64,000 bases of DNA from Paracoccaceae bacterium (GCA_017854585.1 JAFMHK010000002.1:62001-126000), one strand, 5' to 3'. Counted from the stretch's first letter, positions 9,441-18,780 are shown. The notes: generated by a model not told the origin, from the sequence alone. Made by a program: numbers and translations.

Positions 9441-9487
9441 CGCTCCAATTGTTGTCGTGCCGCCACGTCAGGAAGCCGTTGTGGGGC
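9441..9487 (-). ncRNA. SAM/SAH riboswitch controlling metK translation
   Basis: The minus-strand leader of metK reads GCCCCACAACGGCTTCCTG, then ACGTGGCGGC, a variable linker, then ATTGGAGCG. This matches the compact SAM/SAH pseudoknot of Rhodobacterales, with its conserved CACAACGGCUUCCUG(R)CGUG core and AUUGGAGC tail. P1 pairs GCCCCAC (9481-9487) with GTGGCGGC (9459-9466), with one bulged C. The pseudoknot pairs GCTTC inside 9471-9477 with GGAGC at 9442-9446, which is the metK Shine-Dalgarno. Ligand binding should therefore hide the ribosome site. It fills nearly the whole lnt-metK spacer. Confidence 0.92.
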
Positions 9488-9525
9488 AGGGTTTGGTGTT
9501 GCCTTACGCGCAAGCGGGCCAGCAT

Positions 9526-11076
9526 TCAATGGGCGTTTCGCCGTCGCCCGACAAGCACTGCGCCCCCTGTGACCAAAAGGACGACTATCAACACGGGCAA
9601 GTCGCCCGTCCGCGCGTAAAGCGTGGGTGGCAGGGCGGGCGGCAGCCGCACGTCAAGCGCCCCTTGCGTATTCAGCGGGAGCGAAGCCAGAATTCGCCCG
9701 CGCCCATCAATCACGGCCGAGACACCAGTGTTGGCCGCACGCAACACCGGAAGGCCCTGTTCCGCTGCCCGCAATCGCGCCAACGCCAAATGCTGATAAG
9801 GCCCCGAAAACGCGCCGAACCATGCGTCATTGGTAATGTGAACCATCCAGTCCGGGCGCGCGACCTGCCGAATATACTGCGGGAAAATCGCCTCGTAGCA
9901 GATCATCGGAAAGACCGTGCCCAACCTGTCGCCCAATTGCAGCGTCACAGGACCGCCCCCCGGCGAATATCCACCTGCAGCCTGCGCCGCCAAGCCGCCA
10001 ATTCCATAGCGTTCAAGAAGTGCGCCGAACGGCAGATATTCGCCAAACGGCACCAGATGATGCTTGTCATAAACCTCGGCAATCTGCCCATCGTCATCCA
10101 GAACGGCCAGTGTATTGTGTGCACGAAAGCCGTCAAACCGCTGCCCGCCGACGATGATCTGCGCATTGCCCGCAGCCGCAGACATTCGGGCACGCACCGC
10201 ATCCGATCTTTCAAACAGAACCGGCAAGGCGGTTTCAGGCCAGACCACCAGATCGGGCGCGCCGGGTTCGGCCGTCAGACCCAAGGCCCGATCAAAGAAA
10301 ACCGGAATCATCTCTTCGCGCCATTTCAGGTGCTGGGGTGCGTTCGGCTGGATCAGCCTGACGACGGGCGCATCCTGAGATGCAGCCGCCTCTGGCAGGT
10401 GGATCGCCCCTGCAGCCATCGGACCCAGAGCAATCGCCGCAAGCAACGTCCAGATTGACCACCGCGTCTTGCCATAGAACACCGCCGATCCGGCCACGCC
10501 CAGTGCTACAACCGCAACGGTCATCAACCCCGCCCCGCCCGTGGCCGCCAAGACCGGGAAAAGACCATCCCACGACATCAGAAGGTGGCCCAATTGCGCC
10601 CACGGAAACCCGGTGAACAAGACCCCCCGTGCGTATTCCAGCAGCGCCAACAGCCCGGCAAGGCAGATCGCCCGCGCCAGTCCCGCCGGGGCCGCACGGG
10701 CCGCCAGCCATCCGGCCCCCGCCCAGAACAGGGCCAAGCCCCCCGCCATTCCAATCAAGGCAAACGGCGCCATCCATCCCGTCAGAGCCGCATCAACCAA
10801 GAACGGGTCCACGATCCAGTGTAGCGACAACCCAAAATAGCCGACCCCGGCGCTCCACGCGGACCATCCCGCCAATTTCGGCGTTGGCGCAGCCACGATC
10901 AGTTGAAAGACGATGACAACAAAGGCAACCGCCCAAGGCACATCAAAGGGCGCGGCGGCCAATGCCATCCCTGCCCCCGCCAAGGCGGCGGCGGTCAACC
11001 GCCATCTTGGCCGCAGGGTGTTAAGCATTCGCGCGGGATCAGACCGCGCCGCTTGGTCCGTGGTCCCGGTTTTCAT
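9526..11076 (-). CDS. lnt: Apolipoprotein N-acyltransferase
   Basis: Inner-membrane enzyme that adds the third acyl chain to the N-terminal Cys of lipoproteins. The 516-residue product has an N-terminal block of about six membrane helices (residues 25-220) followed by a periplasmic nitrilase-fold domain. The catalytic triad is visible as Glu281 (WPETA), Lys338 (YDKHH) and Cys393 (MICYEAIFP), and a last membrane helix lies near 490-510. A second possible start is Met17. It lies 11 bp after corC and 90 bp before metK, with the riboswitch in that gap. Confidence 0.95.
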   Translation of the reverse strand: MKTGTTDQAARSDPARMLNTLRPRWRLTAAALAGAGMALAAAPFDVPWAVAFVVIVFQLIVAAPTPKLAGWSAWSAGVGYFGLSLHWIVDPFLVDAALTGWMAPFALIGMAGGLALFWAGAGWLAARAAPAGLARAICLAGLLALLEYARGVLFTGFPWAQLGHLLMSWDGLFPVLAATGGAGLMTVAVVALGVAGSAVFYGKTRWSIWTLLAAIALGPMAAGAIHLPEAAASQDAPVVRLIQPNAPQHLKWREEMIPVFFDRALGLTAEPGAPDLVVWPETALPVLFERSDAVRARMSAAAGNAQIIVGGQRFDGFRAHNTLAVLDDDGQIAEVYDKHHLVPFGEYLPFGALLERYGIGGLAAQAAGGYSPGGGPVTLQLGDRLGTVFPMICYEAIFPQYIRQVARPDWMVHITNDAWFGAFSGPYQHLALARLRAAEQGLPVLRAANTGVSAVIDGRGRILASLPLNTQGALDVRLPPALPPTLYARTGDLPVLIVVLLVTGGAVLVGRRRNAH

Positions 11077-11087
11077 TCCGCCGTCCG

Positions 11088-11981
11088 TTATGCCGCGCCG
11101 GACTTGGGCAAACGGACACGCAGGCGCTTGATCCGACGGGGATCGGCATCCACGACCTCAAATTCGGCACCGCTTGGATGCGGCACGACCTCGCCCCGCA
11201 CCGGCACCCGCCCCGTCAGCACGAACACCAGCCCGCCAAGCGTGTCGATTTCTTCATCATCCAGCCCGTCGGTCAACGGAATACCGATCTCGGCCTCGAA
11301 CTCGTCCAACGGGGCGCGCGACAACGCGAGGTAGGAACCGCTGCTTTCGCGGATCCACGGCTGATCCTCTTCGATATCATGCTCGTCCTCGATCTCACCG
11401 ATGACCTGTTCGATCAGGTCTTCGATCGTGACCAACCCATCAACGCCCCCATATTCGTCGATCACAAGGGCCATGTGGGTCCGCTCGGTCTGCATTTTCT
11501 GCAGCAACACGCCAATGGGCATCGAGGGCGGCGCATACAGCAGCGGCCGCAGCATCGTGCGCAGGCCGAACGCCTTGGCACCACCGTTGAAGCCATAGCG
11601 CAACGCCACGTCCTTCAGGTGAACCAGCCCGATCGGCGTGTCCAAGGTGCCATCGTAGACCGGCAGACGCGTCAGCCCGCTCTCGCGGAACACCTCTACC
11701 AGTTGCGGCAGGGTGACATCGCACGCGACGGAAACGATCTCTGCGCGCGGGATGGATACATCGTCCAACCGCATCCGGCGCAGATTGGACATGCCAAAGG
11801 CGCGGGCCAAGCCGTTCGTGGGCGCGTGGTCGCCTTGCGGCGTTGCGGTTTCATCAGATGGTTCGGTCGGGTCCGAGGATCCGAACAGGCGGGCCAATAG
11901 GCCCGGTCTGGTCGCCGGAAGGTCCTCGTCCGTCTGCGCGCTTTGCGCCGCGCCAGACGAGGGGTCAGGGTTTGAGCTCAT
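11088..11981 (-). CDS. corC: CorC/HlyC-family CBS-domain protein
   Basis: A 297-residue cytosolic protein with two CBS repeats (about 70-130 and 135-195) and a C-terminal CorC_HlyC (transporter-associated) domain at about 210-290. There is no DUF21 membrane domain, so this is the short soluble form often called CorC. A Ser/Thr/Pro-rich tail of about 45 residues precedes the CBS pair. The family is linked to Mg/Co efflux, but the mechanism of the soluble form is unclear. It lies between ybeY and lnt in the conserved order, 41 bp after ybeY. Confidence 0.9.
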   Translation of the reverse strand: MSSNPDPSSGAAQSAQTDEDLPATRPGLLARLFGSSDPTEPSDETATPQGDHAPTNGLARAFGMSNLRRMRLDDVSIPRAEIVSVACDVTLPQLVEVFRESGLTRLPVYDGTLDTPIGLVHLKDVALRYGFNGGAKAFGLRTMLRPLLYAPPSMPIGVLLQKMQTERTHMALVIDEYGGVDGLVTIEDLIEQVIGEIEDEHDIEEDQPWIRESSGSYLALSRAPLDEFEAEIGIPLTDGLDDEEIDTLGGLVFVLTGRVPVRGEVVPHPSGAEFEVVDADPRRIKRLRVRLPKSGAA

Positions 11982-12022
11982 GGCTCCTTTCCAATGTCAT
12001 CGGGCGGTACCTGCCCATGGCG

Positions 12023-12535
12023 TCAATATGGGTCAGGTACCCCCAATGTTGCAAGGACACGCGTCTCGATCCCTTCCATTAGGGACGCATCTGCATCAAC
12101 GATGTGATCAAAACCCAACAGGTGCAGCATTCCGTGCACCAGCAAATGGGTCACGTGGTGTTCAAACGGGCGATCCATGTCGGCGGCTTCGCGCGTGCAG
12201 ACACCGTGCGCGATGGCGATATCGCCCAATTCCGATGGCGGTCCCGATGCTGCCGAATCCGGCAACAATGGCATCTGCCCAATGGCAACATAGCGATCTT
12301 CAGACGGCCAACTCAAGACATTCGTGGGTGTGGGCTTGTCCCGAAAGTCCGCATTCAACGCCGCGATACGGTCGTCGTCACACGCCAGAATGGACACTGC
12401 AAAGGCCTCTGGCATCAGGCCAAGGGCATTCAACGTCGCGGTGCCCGCCTTCTGCGCCACTGCCTCCAAGTCCACATCGTCCCACGATGCGTCCTCAACC
12501 AGAATATCGATTTCCATAATGGCCCTGCCACTCAT
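12023..12535 (-). CDS. ybeY: Endoribonuclease YbeY (16S rRNA maturation)
   Basis: Metal-dependent RNase of 16S rRNA 3'-end processing and ribosome quality control. The hallmark HGMLHLLGFDH is present, with His134, His138 and His144 as the zinc ligands. The N-terminal start may be Met7 (MEIDILVEDASW), which fits family alignments better; that would put the start at 12517 and give 164 residues. Upstream phoH ends about 100 bp away and downstream corC begins 41 bp away, a standard alphaproteobacterial order. Confidence 0.94.
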   Translation of the reverse strand: MSGRAIMEIDILVEDASWDDVDLEAVAQKAGTATLNALGLMPEAFAVSILACDDDRIAALNADFRDKPTPTNVLSWPSEDRYVAIGQMPLLPDSAASGPPSELGDIAIAHGVCTREAADMDRPFEHHVTHLLVHGMLHLLGFDHIVDADASLMEGIETRVLATLGVPDPY

Positions 12536-12637
12536 CCCCGCAATCCGACGGGGTTCCTCTTTGCATCACAAATGGCCCGCGCGACCGGGGGCTGCCCCGT
12601 TGGCGCGATGCCGGAACCGCACGATCCCGCGCGCGGT

Positions 12638-13642
12638 CTAGACCCCTTCGGACTTGTCGTAGGCCTCGATGATCTTGGCAACCATCGGGTGGCGAACGAC
12701 ATCCTTGGCGGTAAAGTAATTGAAACTGATCCCGCTGATGCCGTCCAGTATCCGCTCGGCCTCTGACAGACCGCTCGGGACGCCACGGGGCAAGTCTACC
12801 TGGCTTCGGTCACCCGTGATGACCATCTTGCTGCCGCGGCCCAACCGGGTCAGGAACATCTTCATCTGCATCGCGGTTGCGTTCTGCGCCTCATCCAGAA
12901 CCACGTACGCATTGGCCAGCGTCCGCCCCCGCATGAAGGCCAGTGGCGCAATCTCGATCTGCTTTTCCTCGATCAGTTTCGCCAACTGTTTTCCGGGCAG
13001 GAAATCGTTCAACGCATCATACAGCGGCTGCATGTAGGGATCGACCTTGTCCTTCATGTCACCCGGCAAGAAACCCAACCGCTCGCCCGCCTCCACGGCG
13101 GGGCGCGACAGAATGATCTTGTCGACATGTCCGTTGATCATCTGGTTCACCGCGACGGCCACCGCCAGATAGGTCTTGCCGGTGCCCGCCGGGCCGATGC
13201 CGAAGGACAACTCATGTTTGAACAGGTTCTGGACATAAGCCTGCTGGGCATGGGTCCGCGGTTCCACGGTCTTCTTGCGGGTACCGATTTCCAGCTGCCC
13301 GCGCTTGAACATCTCTATCTGGTCGCCATCGCGCACACCGGTGCCTTGCCCGGACCCGCCAAGACGCACCGCGCCATCGATATCACCGGGTTCCAAGCCG
13401 CGCCCGGCGGCAACACGATCATAAAGCTGCTTGAGAATTTCGGTCGCGCGTTCCCGCGCCTCGCCCAAAACCGCGATCTCGTTGCCCCGCCGCACAATCT
13501 GCACCGAAAGCAGGTGTTCGATCTGGGCAAGGTTGCGGTCAAACTCACCACAAAGCTCGATCAACAGGCGGTTGTCTGGGAACTGCAGCAGCAGCTCAAC
13601 GGGGGTGTCGGTGGCAGGCGGGGGCAGTGTGGTTGTCGCCAA
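12638..13642 (-). CDS. phoH: PhoH-family ATPase
   Basis: A 334-residue PhoH-like protein, a P-loop NTPase often coupled genetically to YbeY and rRNA processing. It has an N-terminal KH-like region (about 15-95), Walker A GPAGTGKT at 150-157, Walker B VVLDEAQNA near 250, and the GDRSQVDLPRG sensor motif. It is translated in the same direction as ybeY and corC, forming the conserved phoH-ybeY-corC-lnt block. Its biochemical role is not settled; probably an RNA-related ATPase. Confidence 0.94.
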   Translation of the reverse strand: MATTTLPPPATDTPVELLLQFPDNRLLIELCGEFDRNLAQIEHLLSVQIVRRGNEIAVLGEARERATEILKQLYDRVAAGRGLEPGDIDGAVRLGGSGQGTGVRDGDQIEMFKRGQLEIGTRKKTVEPRTHAQQAYVQNLFKHELSFGIGPAGTGKTYLAVAVAVNQMINGHVDKIILSRPAVEAGERLGFLPGDMKDKVDPYMQPLYDALNDFLPGKQLAKLIEEKQIEIAPLAFMRGRTLANAYVVLDEAQNATAMQMKMFLTRLGRGSKMVITGDRSQVDLPRGVPSGLSEAERILDGISGISFNYFTAKDVVRHPMVAKIIEAYDKSEGV

Positions 13643-13842
13643 AGGGGACTCCCTCTTTCAAAGCGGACGTTTCCCCGACTGTGGCAATCGCCTGCGCCCA
13701 ACGCAACACCTTGCGTCGGTTGTCACGGCTTTTTCGCAATCTTGTGTTCCGACCGATCAGAAAGTCGGCTTTGACGCCGCCCGAATGGAAAACGGGCGGC
13801 CTCTGGGCCGCCCGCATGCAAATTAGAAATACCGATGTCTTG

Positions 13843-14196
13843 TCAAAGCCGCGGAACGCGGTCCCGAATGCCCGGCGAGGTGCTGATATTGCCGATGATC
13901 GAATTCGGCGGGGCAACCGGCGTACACACCGGCAAACCGCTGACCGGATCGCGGCGGCGCGACCAATAACCTTCGAGGCCATCATCGATCATCCAGATAT
14001 GGCAGCCATCGGGGTCGATATAGATGCCGGCTTCCAGCGTGCTCAGATCTTGGGAATCGACGCCCCGATCTTGGCCAATGGCCCGCAATGGCGGGCCGTC
14101 GCCTCTGGGCAATCCAACACCCTCAATGGCTCCAACACACCCAGACAGCACCAAAGCGGAGCCAACGAGCAGCGACAGTTTTGTAATTCTTGACAT
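13843..14196 (-). CDS. Small lipoprotein with a DPDGC-type domain
   Basis: A 117-residue predicted lipoprotein. The chosen ATG at 14196 has GGAG nine bases upstream. An open frame begins at 14214, but that start overlaps the ompA-like stop codon. The signal peptide ends in a lipobox L-S-G-C with Cys20. The mature protein holds a short domain with DPDGC at 61-65, DDGLEGY at 71-77 and GLPVC at 87-91. The upstream OmpA-like protein has the same domain. Two Cys residues about 26 apart may form a disulfide. No known family is recognised. The two genes are probably co-expressed and may work together at the outer membrane. Confidence 0.72.
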   Translation of the reverse strand: MSRITKLSLLVGSALVLSGCVGAIEGVGLPRGDGPPLRAIGQDRGVDSQDLSTLEAGIYIDPDGCHIWMIDDGLEGYWSRRRDPVSGLPVCTPVAPPNSIIGNISTSPGIRDRVPRL

Positions 14197-14210
14197 TGTG
14201 CTGTGCTCCA

Positions 14211-14786
14211 TCACCGGTAGCAGACGATTTCGACGCGGCGGTTTGCTTGCATCCCCGCAGCTGTTGAGTTCTCCGCCACCGGGCGCCGTTCGCCATACCC
14301 GATTTCACGGGCGACACGTGCACCCACCGAACGGGCCACATCGGCAACTGATGCCGCGCGTCGCTGCGACAGGCTGATGTTGTATTCATCTGATGCGCGG
14401 CTGTCGGTGTGCCCGTAGATCGCATAGGCGAATGCGCCGGCCGAGCCGAAGAACTGGGTCAACTGGGACCGGCCCGACGTGGTCAACCGCGCGCTGTCGG
14501 TATGAAACAGCACATCACTGTTGGCGACGGCACAGGTGTTGAAGCTCAGGCAAACGGGCATCCCGTTTTCGGGGTTTACCCGGCCCTCCATGTATCCTTC
14601 GACGCCGCCGTCGGCGACCCAATGCATGCAGCCATCGGGATCGACCCAGATACCGGGCTGAACCGTTCCCGTAATCGCGATTGCTTCTTGCGCCATGACA
14701 CCGCCGGACGATGCCAGCATCGTACCCGCAGCGAGCGCGGCGCAGCCAAGCCCAGCCATGAATGAGCGTGTCGTGTTCCTGATCAC
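14211..14786 (-). CDS. OmpA-family outer-membrane/periplasmic protein with DPDGC-type domain
   Basis: A 191-residue secreted protein. The GTG start at 14786 has AAGGGGG nine bases upstream. A signal peptide (residues 1-32, ending VMAQ) leads into a short domain with DPDGC at 49-53, EGY at 63-65 and GMPVC at 75-79. An OmpA_C peptidoglycan-binding domain (about 82-190) follows, with GHTDSRASDEYN near 125-136 and ANRRVEI at 183-189. It likely tethers the envelope to peptidoglycan. The short N-terminal domain repeats in the downstream lipoprotein, suggesting duplication. Confidence 0.85.
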   Translation of the reverse strand: MIRNTTRSFMAGLGCAALAAGTMLASSGGVMAQEAIAITGTVQPGIWVDPDGCMHWVADGGVEGYMEGRVNPENGMPVCLSFNTCAVANSDVLFHTDSARLTTSGRSQLTQFFGSAGAFAYAIYGHTDSRASDEYNISLSQRRAASVADVARSVGARVAREIGYGERRPVAENSTAAGMQANRRVEIVCYR

Positions 14787-14946
14787 ACCAGCATCCCCCT
14801 TGTTGTGTTCAGTTGGTTTTCGCGCGACTTGGCAGAGCCTGGTGCGAAAACGTTATTAATTTCTGCACGATAGCAGTTTGTTGGCCCAAAGGAAGCATAT
14901 TTTTCCGTGCGAAACACATCATCTGGTAGCAGCCATCACCAGCCGC

Positions 14947-15162
14947 TTACCCTGCCGCGCGCGCCCAAATCCGTGTCGGCGCCACGTAATCGGCGCAATC
15001 CCTGACCGATATGCGGGATCCGCCGGTGCATTTCGCGCCAAAATTGGAACAGTCTTGCCTAGCGCAAGGAATTGACCATGGGGTGGAAACAGTTCCGCGA
15101 TCAGGTATCTTTTCCGCCAGCCAAGCGTCGACCTTGCCATCATCCCTTGCCATGTGCCCCAT
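14947..15162 (-). CDS. Small Cys-rich ORF, possibly the remnant of a larger gene
   Basis: A 71-codon frame whose product has four cysteines and ends SVRDCADYVAPTRIWARAAG, with a composition like a secreted or periplasmic protein. The same frame stays open about 16 codons upstream with plausible sequence (REWGNAVTCVMGH) but has no ATG/GTG start before a TGA. An adjacent frame offers an ATG and MPSAIPEG-like sequence, so a frameshift is possible. No ribosome binding site is obvious at 15162. I do not recognise a family; it may be a pseudogene or a small real gene in the 470-bp miaB-ompA gap. Confidence 0.35.
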   Translation of the reverse strand: MGHMARDDGKVDAWLAEKIPDRGTVSTPWSIPCARQDCSNFGAKCTGGSRISVRDCADYVAPTRIWARAAG

Positions 15163-15258
15163 GACGCATGTGACGGCATTCCCCCACTCCCTCAGGAATG
15201 GCGGACGGCATCAAGTCAGGCACCGATTCTGGCATGCGTCACGCAGGACACGTGGCGA

Positions 15259-16581
15259 TCAGACCAACCGCCCCGACAGCGAATTGGTGTTGCTTTCAAT
15301 AATCTCCACCTGCGCGATCTGGCCGCGCAAGGTTTCGGGGCCGTCCACATGAACCGCGTGCAGATATTCGGATTTCCCGGTCATCTGCCCCGCCATACGC
15401 CCCGCTTTTTCGAACAGCACGTTTACCACACGACCCACCATCGAATCCTGCGCGGCACGTTGTTGTTGCGTCAGCAGCGCCTGCAATTCCTGCAGCCGCG
15501 CATTCACCACCGCTTCGTCCACATCCGCGCGTTCGGCGGCAGGCGTCCCGGGACGGGCCGAATACTTGAACGAATACGCCATGCCATAGCCCACGGTTTT
15601 CACCAGATCCATCGTGGCCGCGAAATCCGCGTCCGTCTCGCCGGGGAACCCAACAATGAAATCGCCCGACAACAACAGGTCGGGCCGCGCGGCACGGATG
15701 CGTGCGATTAATTCCAGATAATCCGCTGCGGTATGTTTGCGGTTCATCGCCTTCAAGATGCGATCTGACCCGGATTGCACCGGCAGGTGCAGATACGGCA
15801 TCAGTTTGGCGCAATCACCATGTGCGGCAATCAGGTCATCCTCCATGTCGTTCGGATGAGAAGTCGTGAAACGGATACGGTCCAACCCGTCAATCCCGGC
15901 CATTTCCCGGATAAGGCGGGCAAGCCCCCATTCCATGCCATCAGACCCTTCGCCATGATAGGCGTTCACGTTCTGACCAAGCAGCGTGATTTCCCGCACG
16001 CCACGTTCGACAAGGTCCCGCGCCTCGTGCAGCAGGCGATCAGCCGGGCGGCTGACCTCGGCTCCACGCGTGTAGGGCACCACGCAAAACGCACAGAACT
16101 TGTCGCACCCTTCCTGCACGGTCAGAAATGCGGCTGGCGCGCGGCGCGTCTTGCCGGCCTTCGGCAGATGGGCGAATTTGTCTTCCTCTGGAAATTCCGT
16201 ATCCAGCGCTTTCTGCCCCGCCTCGACCTTGTCCATCATTGCGGGCAGCCGGTGATAGGTCTGCGGCCCCACCACAAGATCGACCATCGGTTGGCGGCGC
16301 ATGATCTCTTGGCCCTCGGCCTGCGCGACACATCCCGCGACACCGATTTTCAGATCCGGATTGGCCTCCCGCAGCGGGCGCAGGCGGCCAAGATCGGAAT
16401 ACATCTTTTCCGCCGCCTTCTCCCGGATATGGCAGGTGTTCAACAAGATCATGTCCGCCTCGGCCATGTCCTTGGTTTCCTCATACCCCTTGGTGCCCAA
16501 GGCTTCGGCCATGCGCTCGCTGTCATAAACGTTCATCTGGCAGCCGTAGGTCTTGACGAACAGCTTCTTTGGCGCGGACAT
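15259..16581 (-). CDS. miaB: tRNA-2-methylthio-N6-dimethylallyladenosine synthase
   Basis: Radical-SAM methylthiotransferase that thiomethylates i6A37 of tRNAs. The 440-residue form starting [17 protein letters not shown] is chosen because AAGGA lies just upstream; an in-frame ATG 13 codons earlier is less likely. Domains are UPF0004 (about 5-110, with the first cluster Cys in YGCQMN), radical SAM with the CDKFCAFC cluster (about 150-300) and a C-terminal TRAM domain. In related genomes phoH follows directly, but here an OmpA/lipoprotein pair intervenes. Confidence 0.96.
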   Translation of the reverse strand: MSAPKKLFVKTYGCQMNVYDSERMAEALGTKGYEETKDMAEADMILLNTCHIREKAAEKMYSDLGRLRPLREANPDLKIGVAGCVAQAEGQEIMRRQPMVDLVVGPQTYHRLPAMMDKVEAGQKALDTEFPEEDKFAHLPKAGKTRRAPAAFLTVQEGCDKFCAFCVVPYTRGAEVSRPADRLLHEARDLVERGVREITLLGQNVNAYHGEGSDGMEWGLARLIREMAGIDGLDRIRFTTSHPNDMEDDLIAAHGDCAKLMPYLHLPVQSGSDRILKAMNRKHTAADYLELIARIRAARPDLLLSGDFIVGFPGETDADFAATMDLVKTVGYGMAYSFKYSARPGTPAAERADVDEAVVNARLQELQALLTQQQRAAQDSMVGRVVNVLFEKAGRMAGQMTGKSEYLHAVHVDGPETLRGQIAQVEIIESNTNSLSGRLV

Positions 16582-16715
16582 AAATTCAGATCCTTGGGGG
16601 TTCGGTCGGTTGGGGTCCATGTAACCTGCCCACGGGCGCGCATCAACGGGCGCGGACGGAATTGCATTCTTAACCGTTCCCCCCCAGAAAGGCCGGGCAC
16701 GATGGACACGACCAC

Positions 16716-17588
16716 ATGAACTTCGACAATCTCGATCAATTTCGCGCGGCGCCCCCTGCCAGCTTTGGCAAAGGGCCTTTTGCGATGGTCATCGCCGAGG
16801 ATCCGACAGAGGTCGAAGCAACCATCACGCATGCGCGATCCCTCGGGTTCCGCGCCATCTTTTTGATCGCACCTCCCGATATGCGTGTCGAACCCGATGC
16901 CCCCGATACGGTCATTCCGGTTCACGTCATCCGCCATCGCACCCGTCAGGCAGGCGCGGCGCAAGCTGCCATGAACGTGCTGATCGACAAGGCCCCGGGC
17001 CAATGGCTGCATTACTGCTACAACGGAGAGTTCCTGTTCTTTCCGTTCTGCGAGGACCGCACCATCGGAGAAGCGGTCACATTCGTTCTTGAGGAACGCC
17101 GCGCATCCATCCTGACCTACGTCGTCGATCTCTACGCCCCCGATCTGACCACCTATCCGAACGCCGTCTCCCTCGACAGCGCGATGCTGGACAGCTCGGG
17201 TTATTACGCCGAAACGCGAAAAACCGAAGACGGCGAGATACTGGAGCGGCAATTGAACTTCTACGGCGGCCTGCGCTGGCGGTTCGAGGAACACGTGGCC
17301 AAGCCCAAGCGCAAGATCGACCGTATCGGTCTGTTTCAGGCAAAGCCGGGCCTCCGCTTGCGCGAAGACCACACCCTGAACGATGAGGAATTCAACACCT
17401 ACGCTTGTCCGTGGCACCATTCCATGACGGCGGTGATCTGTTCATTTCGCGTTGCCAAGGCGCTGCGGACCAATCCGGGGTCCCGCCATGACATTCCCGA
17501 TTTTCGATGGCACAAATCCACGCGCTTCCACTGGTCGTCCCTCCAATTGATGGAACTTGGACTGATGGAACCGGGGCAATGGTTCTGA
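16716..17588 (+). CDS. Glycosyltransferase family 2-like protein (degenerate)
   Basis: A 290-residue soluble protein conserved in outline with Rhodobacteraceae glycosyltransferase-like proteins. An N-terminal Rossmann-like half is followed by [17 protein letters not shown] near residues 98-115, where GT2 enzymes usually carry a DxDEF metal motif; here the acidic pair reads YNGEF. A later [13 protein letters not shown] block resembles the GT2_4 acceptor region. The missing Asp suggests altered or lost catalysis. It is divergent from miaB and 4 bp upstream of an MFS transporter, which may be in the same operon. The function call is tentative. Confidence 0.55.
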   Translation: MNFDNLDQFRAAPPASFGKGPFAMVIAEDPTEVEATITHARSLGFRAIFLIAPPDMRVEPDAPDTVIPVHVIRHRTRQAGAAQAAMNVLIDKAPGQWLHYCYNGEFLFFPFCEDRTIGEAVTFVLEERRASILTYVVDLYAPDLTTYPNAVSLDSAMLDSSGYYAETRKTEDGEILERQLNFYGGLRWRFEEHVAKPKRKIDRIGLFQAKPGLRLREDHTLNDEEFNTYACPWHHSMTAVICSFRVAKALRTNPGSRHDIPDFRWHKSTRFHWSSLQLMELGLMEPGQWF

Positions 17589-17592
17589 CACC

Positions 17593-18777
17593 TTGAACGC
17601 CCGGGCACGAACAGCTTGGCGCGACCCGCCGATCTTGTCCTTCATGGTGGCCGAAACGGTGATATGGGCCGCGATCTTCTACAGCTTTCCCGCCCTCGTG
17701 CTGCACTGGCAGGCCGAATTCGGCTGGTCCGCGACGCAGGCGATGGGGGCATTCAGCCTTGCGCTGGCAGTGCAGGGGTTGGCGGCCCCGCATGTCGGGC
17801 GGTTGATCGACGGCGGGCGGGCGGGGCTTGGCTTTCCGCTAGGAACACTGGGCGCGCTGGCGGGACTGGCGGCGCTGACGCAGGTCGCAACACTGTGGCA
17901 GTTCTATGCTGTCTGGGCATGGCTCGGACTGATGATGGGCTTCACGCTATACGACGCAACATTTTCGGTGGTCACGCGGGCGCGCGGTGCATCGGCCCGT
18001 GCAGGGATCACGGGGATCACGCTGGTTGCGGGCTTCGCCTCGACGCTCGCCTATCCGCTGACGGCCTTCGTCACCGCGACCGATGGGTGGCGCGCAGCGG
18101 TCTGGGTGTTGGCGGCGCTGGTCCTGCTGCTGGTCCTGCCGCTGGTGCGCTTTGCCGCCATAAGGCTGGAGCAAGAGGCGCAGGCACGCACCCCCGTCGC
18201 ATTGGCGCCGCAAGGCACGACAATCACCGTCATGCAGCGGCCCGGCTTTTGGCAGTTGGCAGGTGGCTTCGCGCTCACCGCGCTCGGCTCGGCGATCCTC
18301 TTGTCGCATCTGTTGCCGCTGATGGCGGCCCTTGGGGTGCCGGACGGCCTCGCCATCTTTGCCGCATCGACCATCGGACCCGCACAGGTCGCGGGGCGGA
18401 TCGTGCTGACGCTGGCGGGTGCGCGTATCGCGGCGCGGGCGGTGGCGCTCGGGGCATTTTTCCTGCTGGCGACCGCATCGCTTGCAATGGGGGCGGCGGC
18501 GGCGCTGCCGGCCATCGTCCTCGTCTTCGCGGTGGCGCAGGGCGTGGGGAACGGCGTCATCTCGATCCTGCGGCCGGTGGTGACACGCGAGGTGATGGGA
18601 GAGCACGGTTATGGCGAAAGCGCCGGTGCGGTGGCGCGTCTTTCGCTTTTCGCCTTCGCGCTGGCCCCCGGATTGGGCGCGGTGCTGGCCGATCTGGCGG
18701 GCTACGGCGCGGTTCTGGCGCTCTGCGTGGCGGCCCCGTTGGCGGGCGCGGCGTTGCTCAAGCGGCTGCCCGAATGA
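17593..18777 (+). CDS. MFS transporter
   Basis: A 394-residue membrane protein with about 12 hydrophobic helices. The MFS pattern is visible, including PHVGRLIDGGRAG after helix 2 (an A-motif-like loop) and a central polar loop near residue 195. The annotated start is TTG at 17593, 4 bp after the preceding stop; an internal ATG at 17644 would still keep most of the first helix. Substrate unknown. A perfect inverted-repeat terminator follows the stop codon. Confidence 0.88.
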   Translation: MNARARTAWRDPPILSFMVAETVIWAAIFYSFPALVLHWQAEFGWSATQAMGAFSLALAVQGLAAPHVGRLIDGGRAGLGFPLGTLGALAGLAALTQVATLWQFYAVWAWLGLMMGFTLYDATFSVVTRARGASARAGITGITLVAGFASTLAYPLTAFVTATDGWRAAVWVLAALVLLLVLPLVRFAAIRLEQEAQARTPVALAPQGTTITVMQRPGFWQLAGGFALTALGSAILLSHLLPLMAALGVPDGLAIFAASTIGPAQVAGRIVLTLAGARIAARAVALGAFFLLATASLAMGAAAALPAIVLVFAVAQGVGNGVISILRPVVTREVMGEHGYGESAGAVARLSLFAFALAPGLGAVLADLAGYGAVLALCVAAPLAGAALLKRLPE

Positions 18778-18780
18778 CAA

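Noticed and set aside
8845..10458. 537-codon plus-strand open frame
   Set aside because: Crosses metK, the riboswitch and lnt in antisense; no features.
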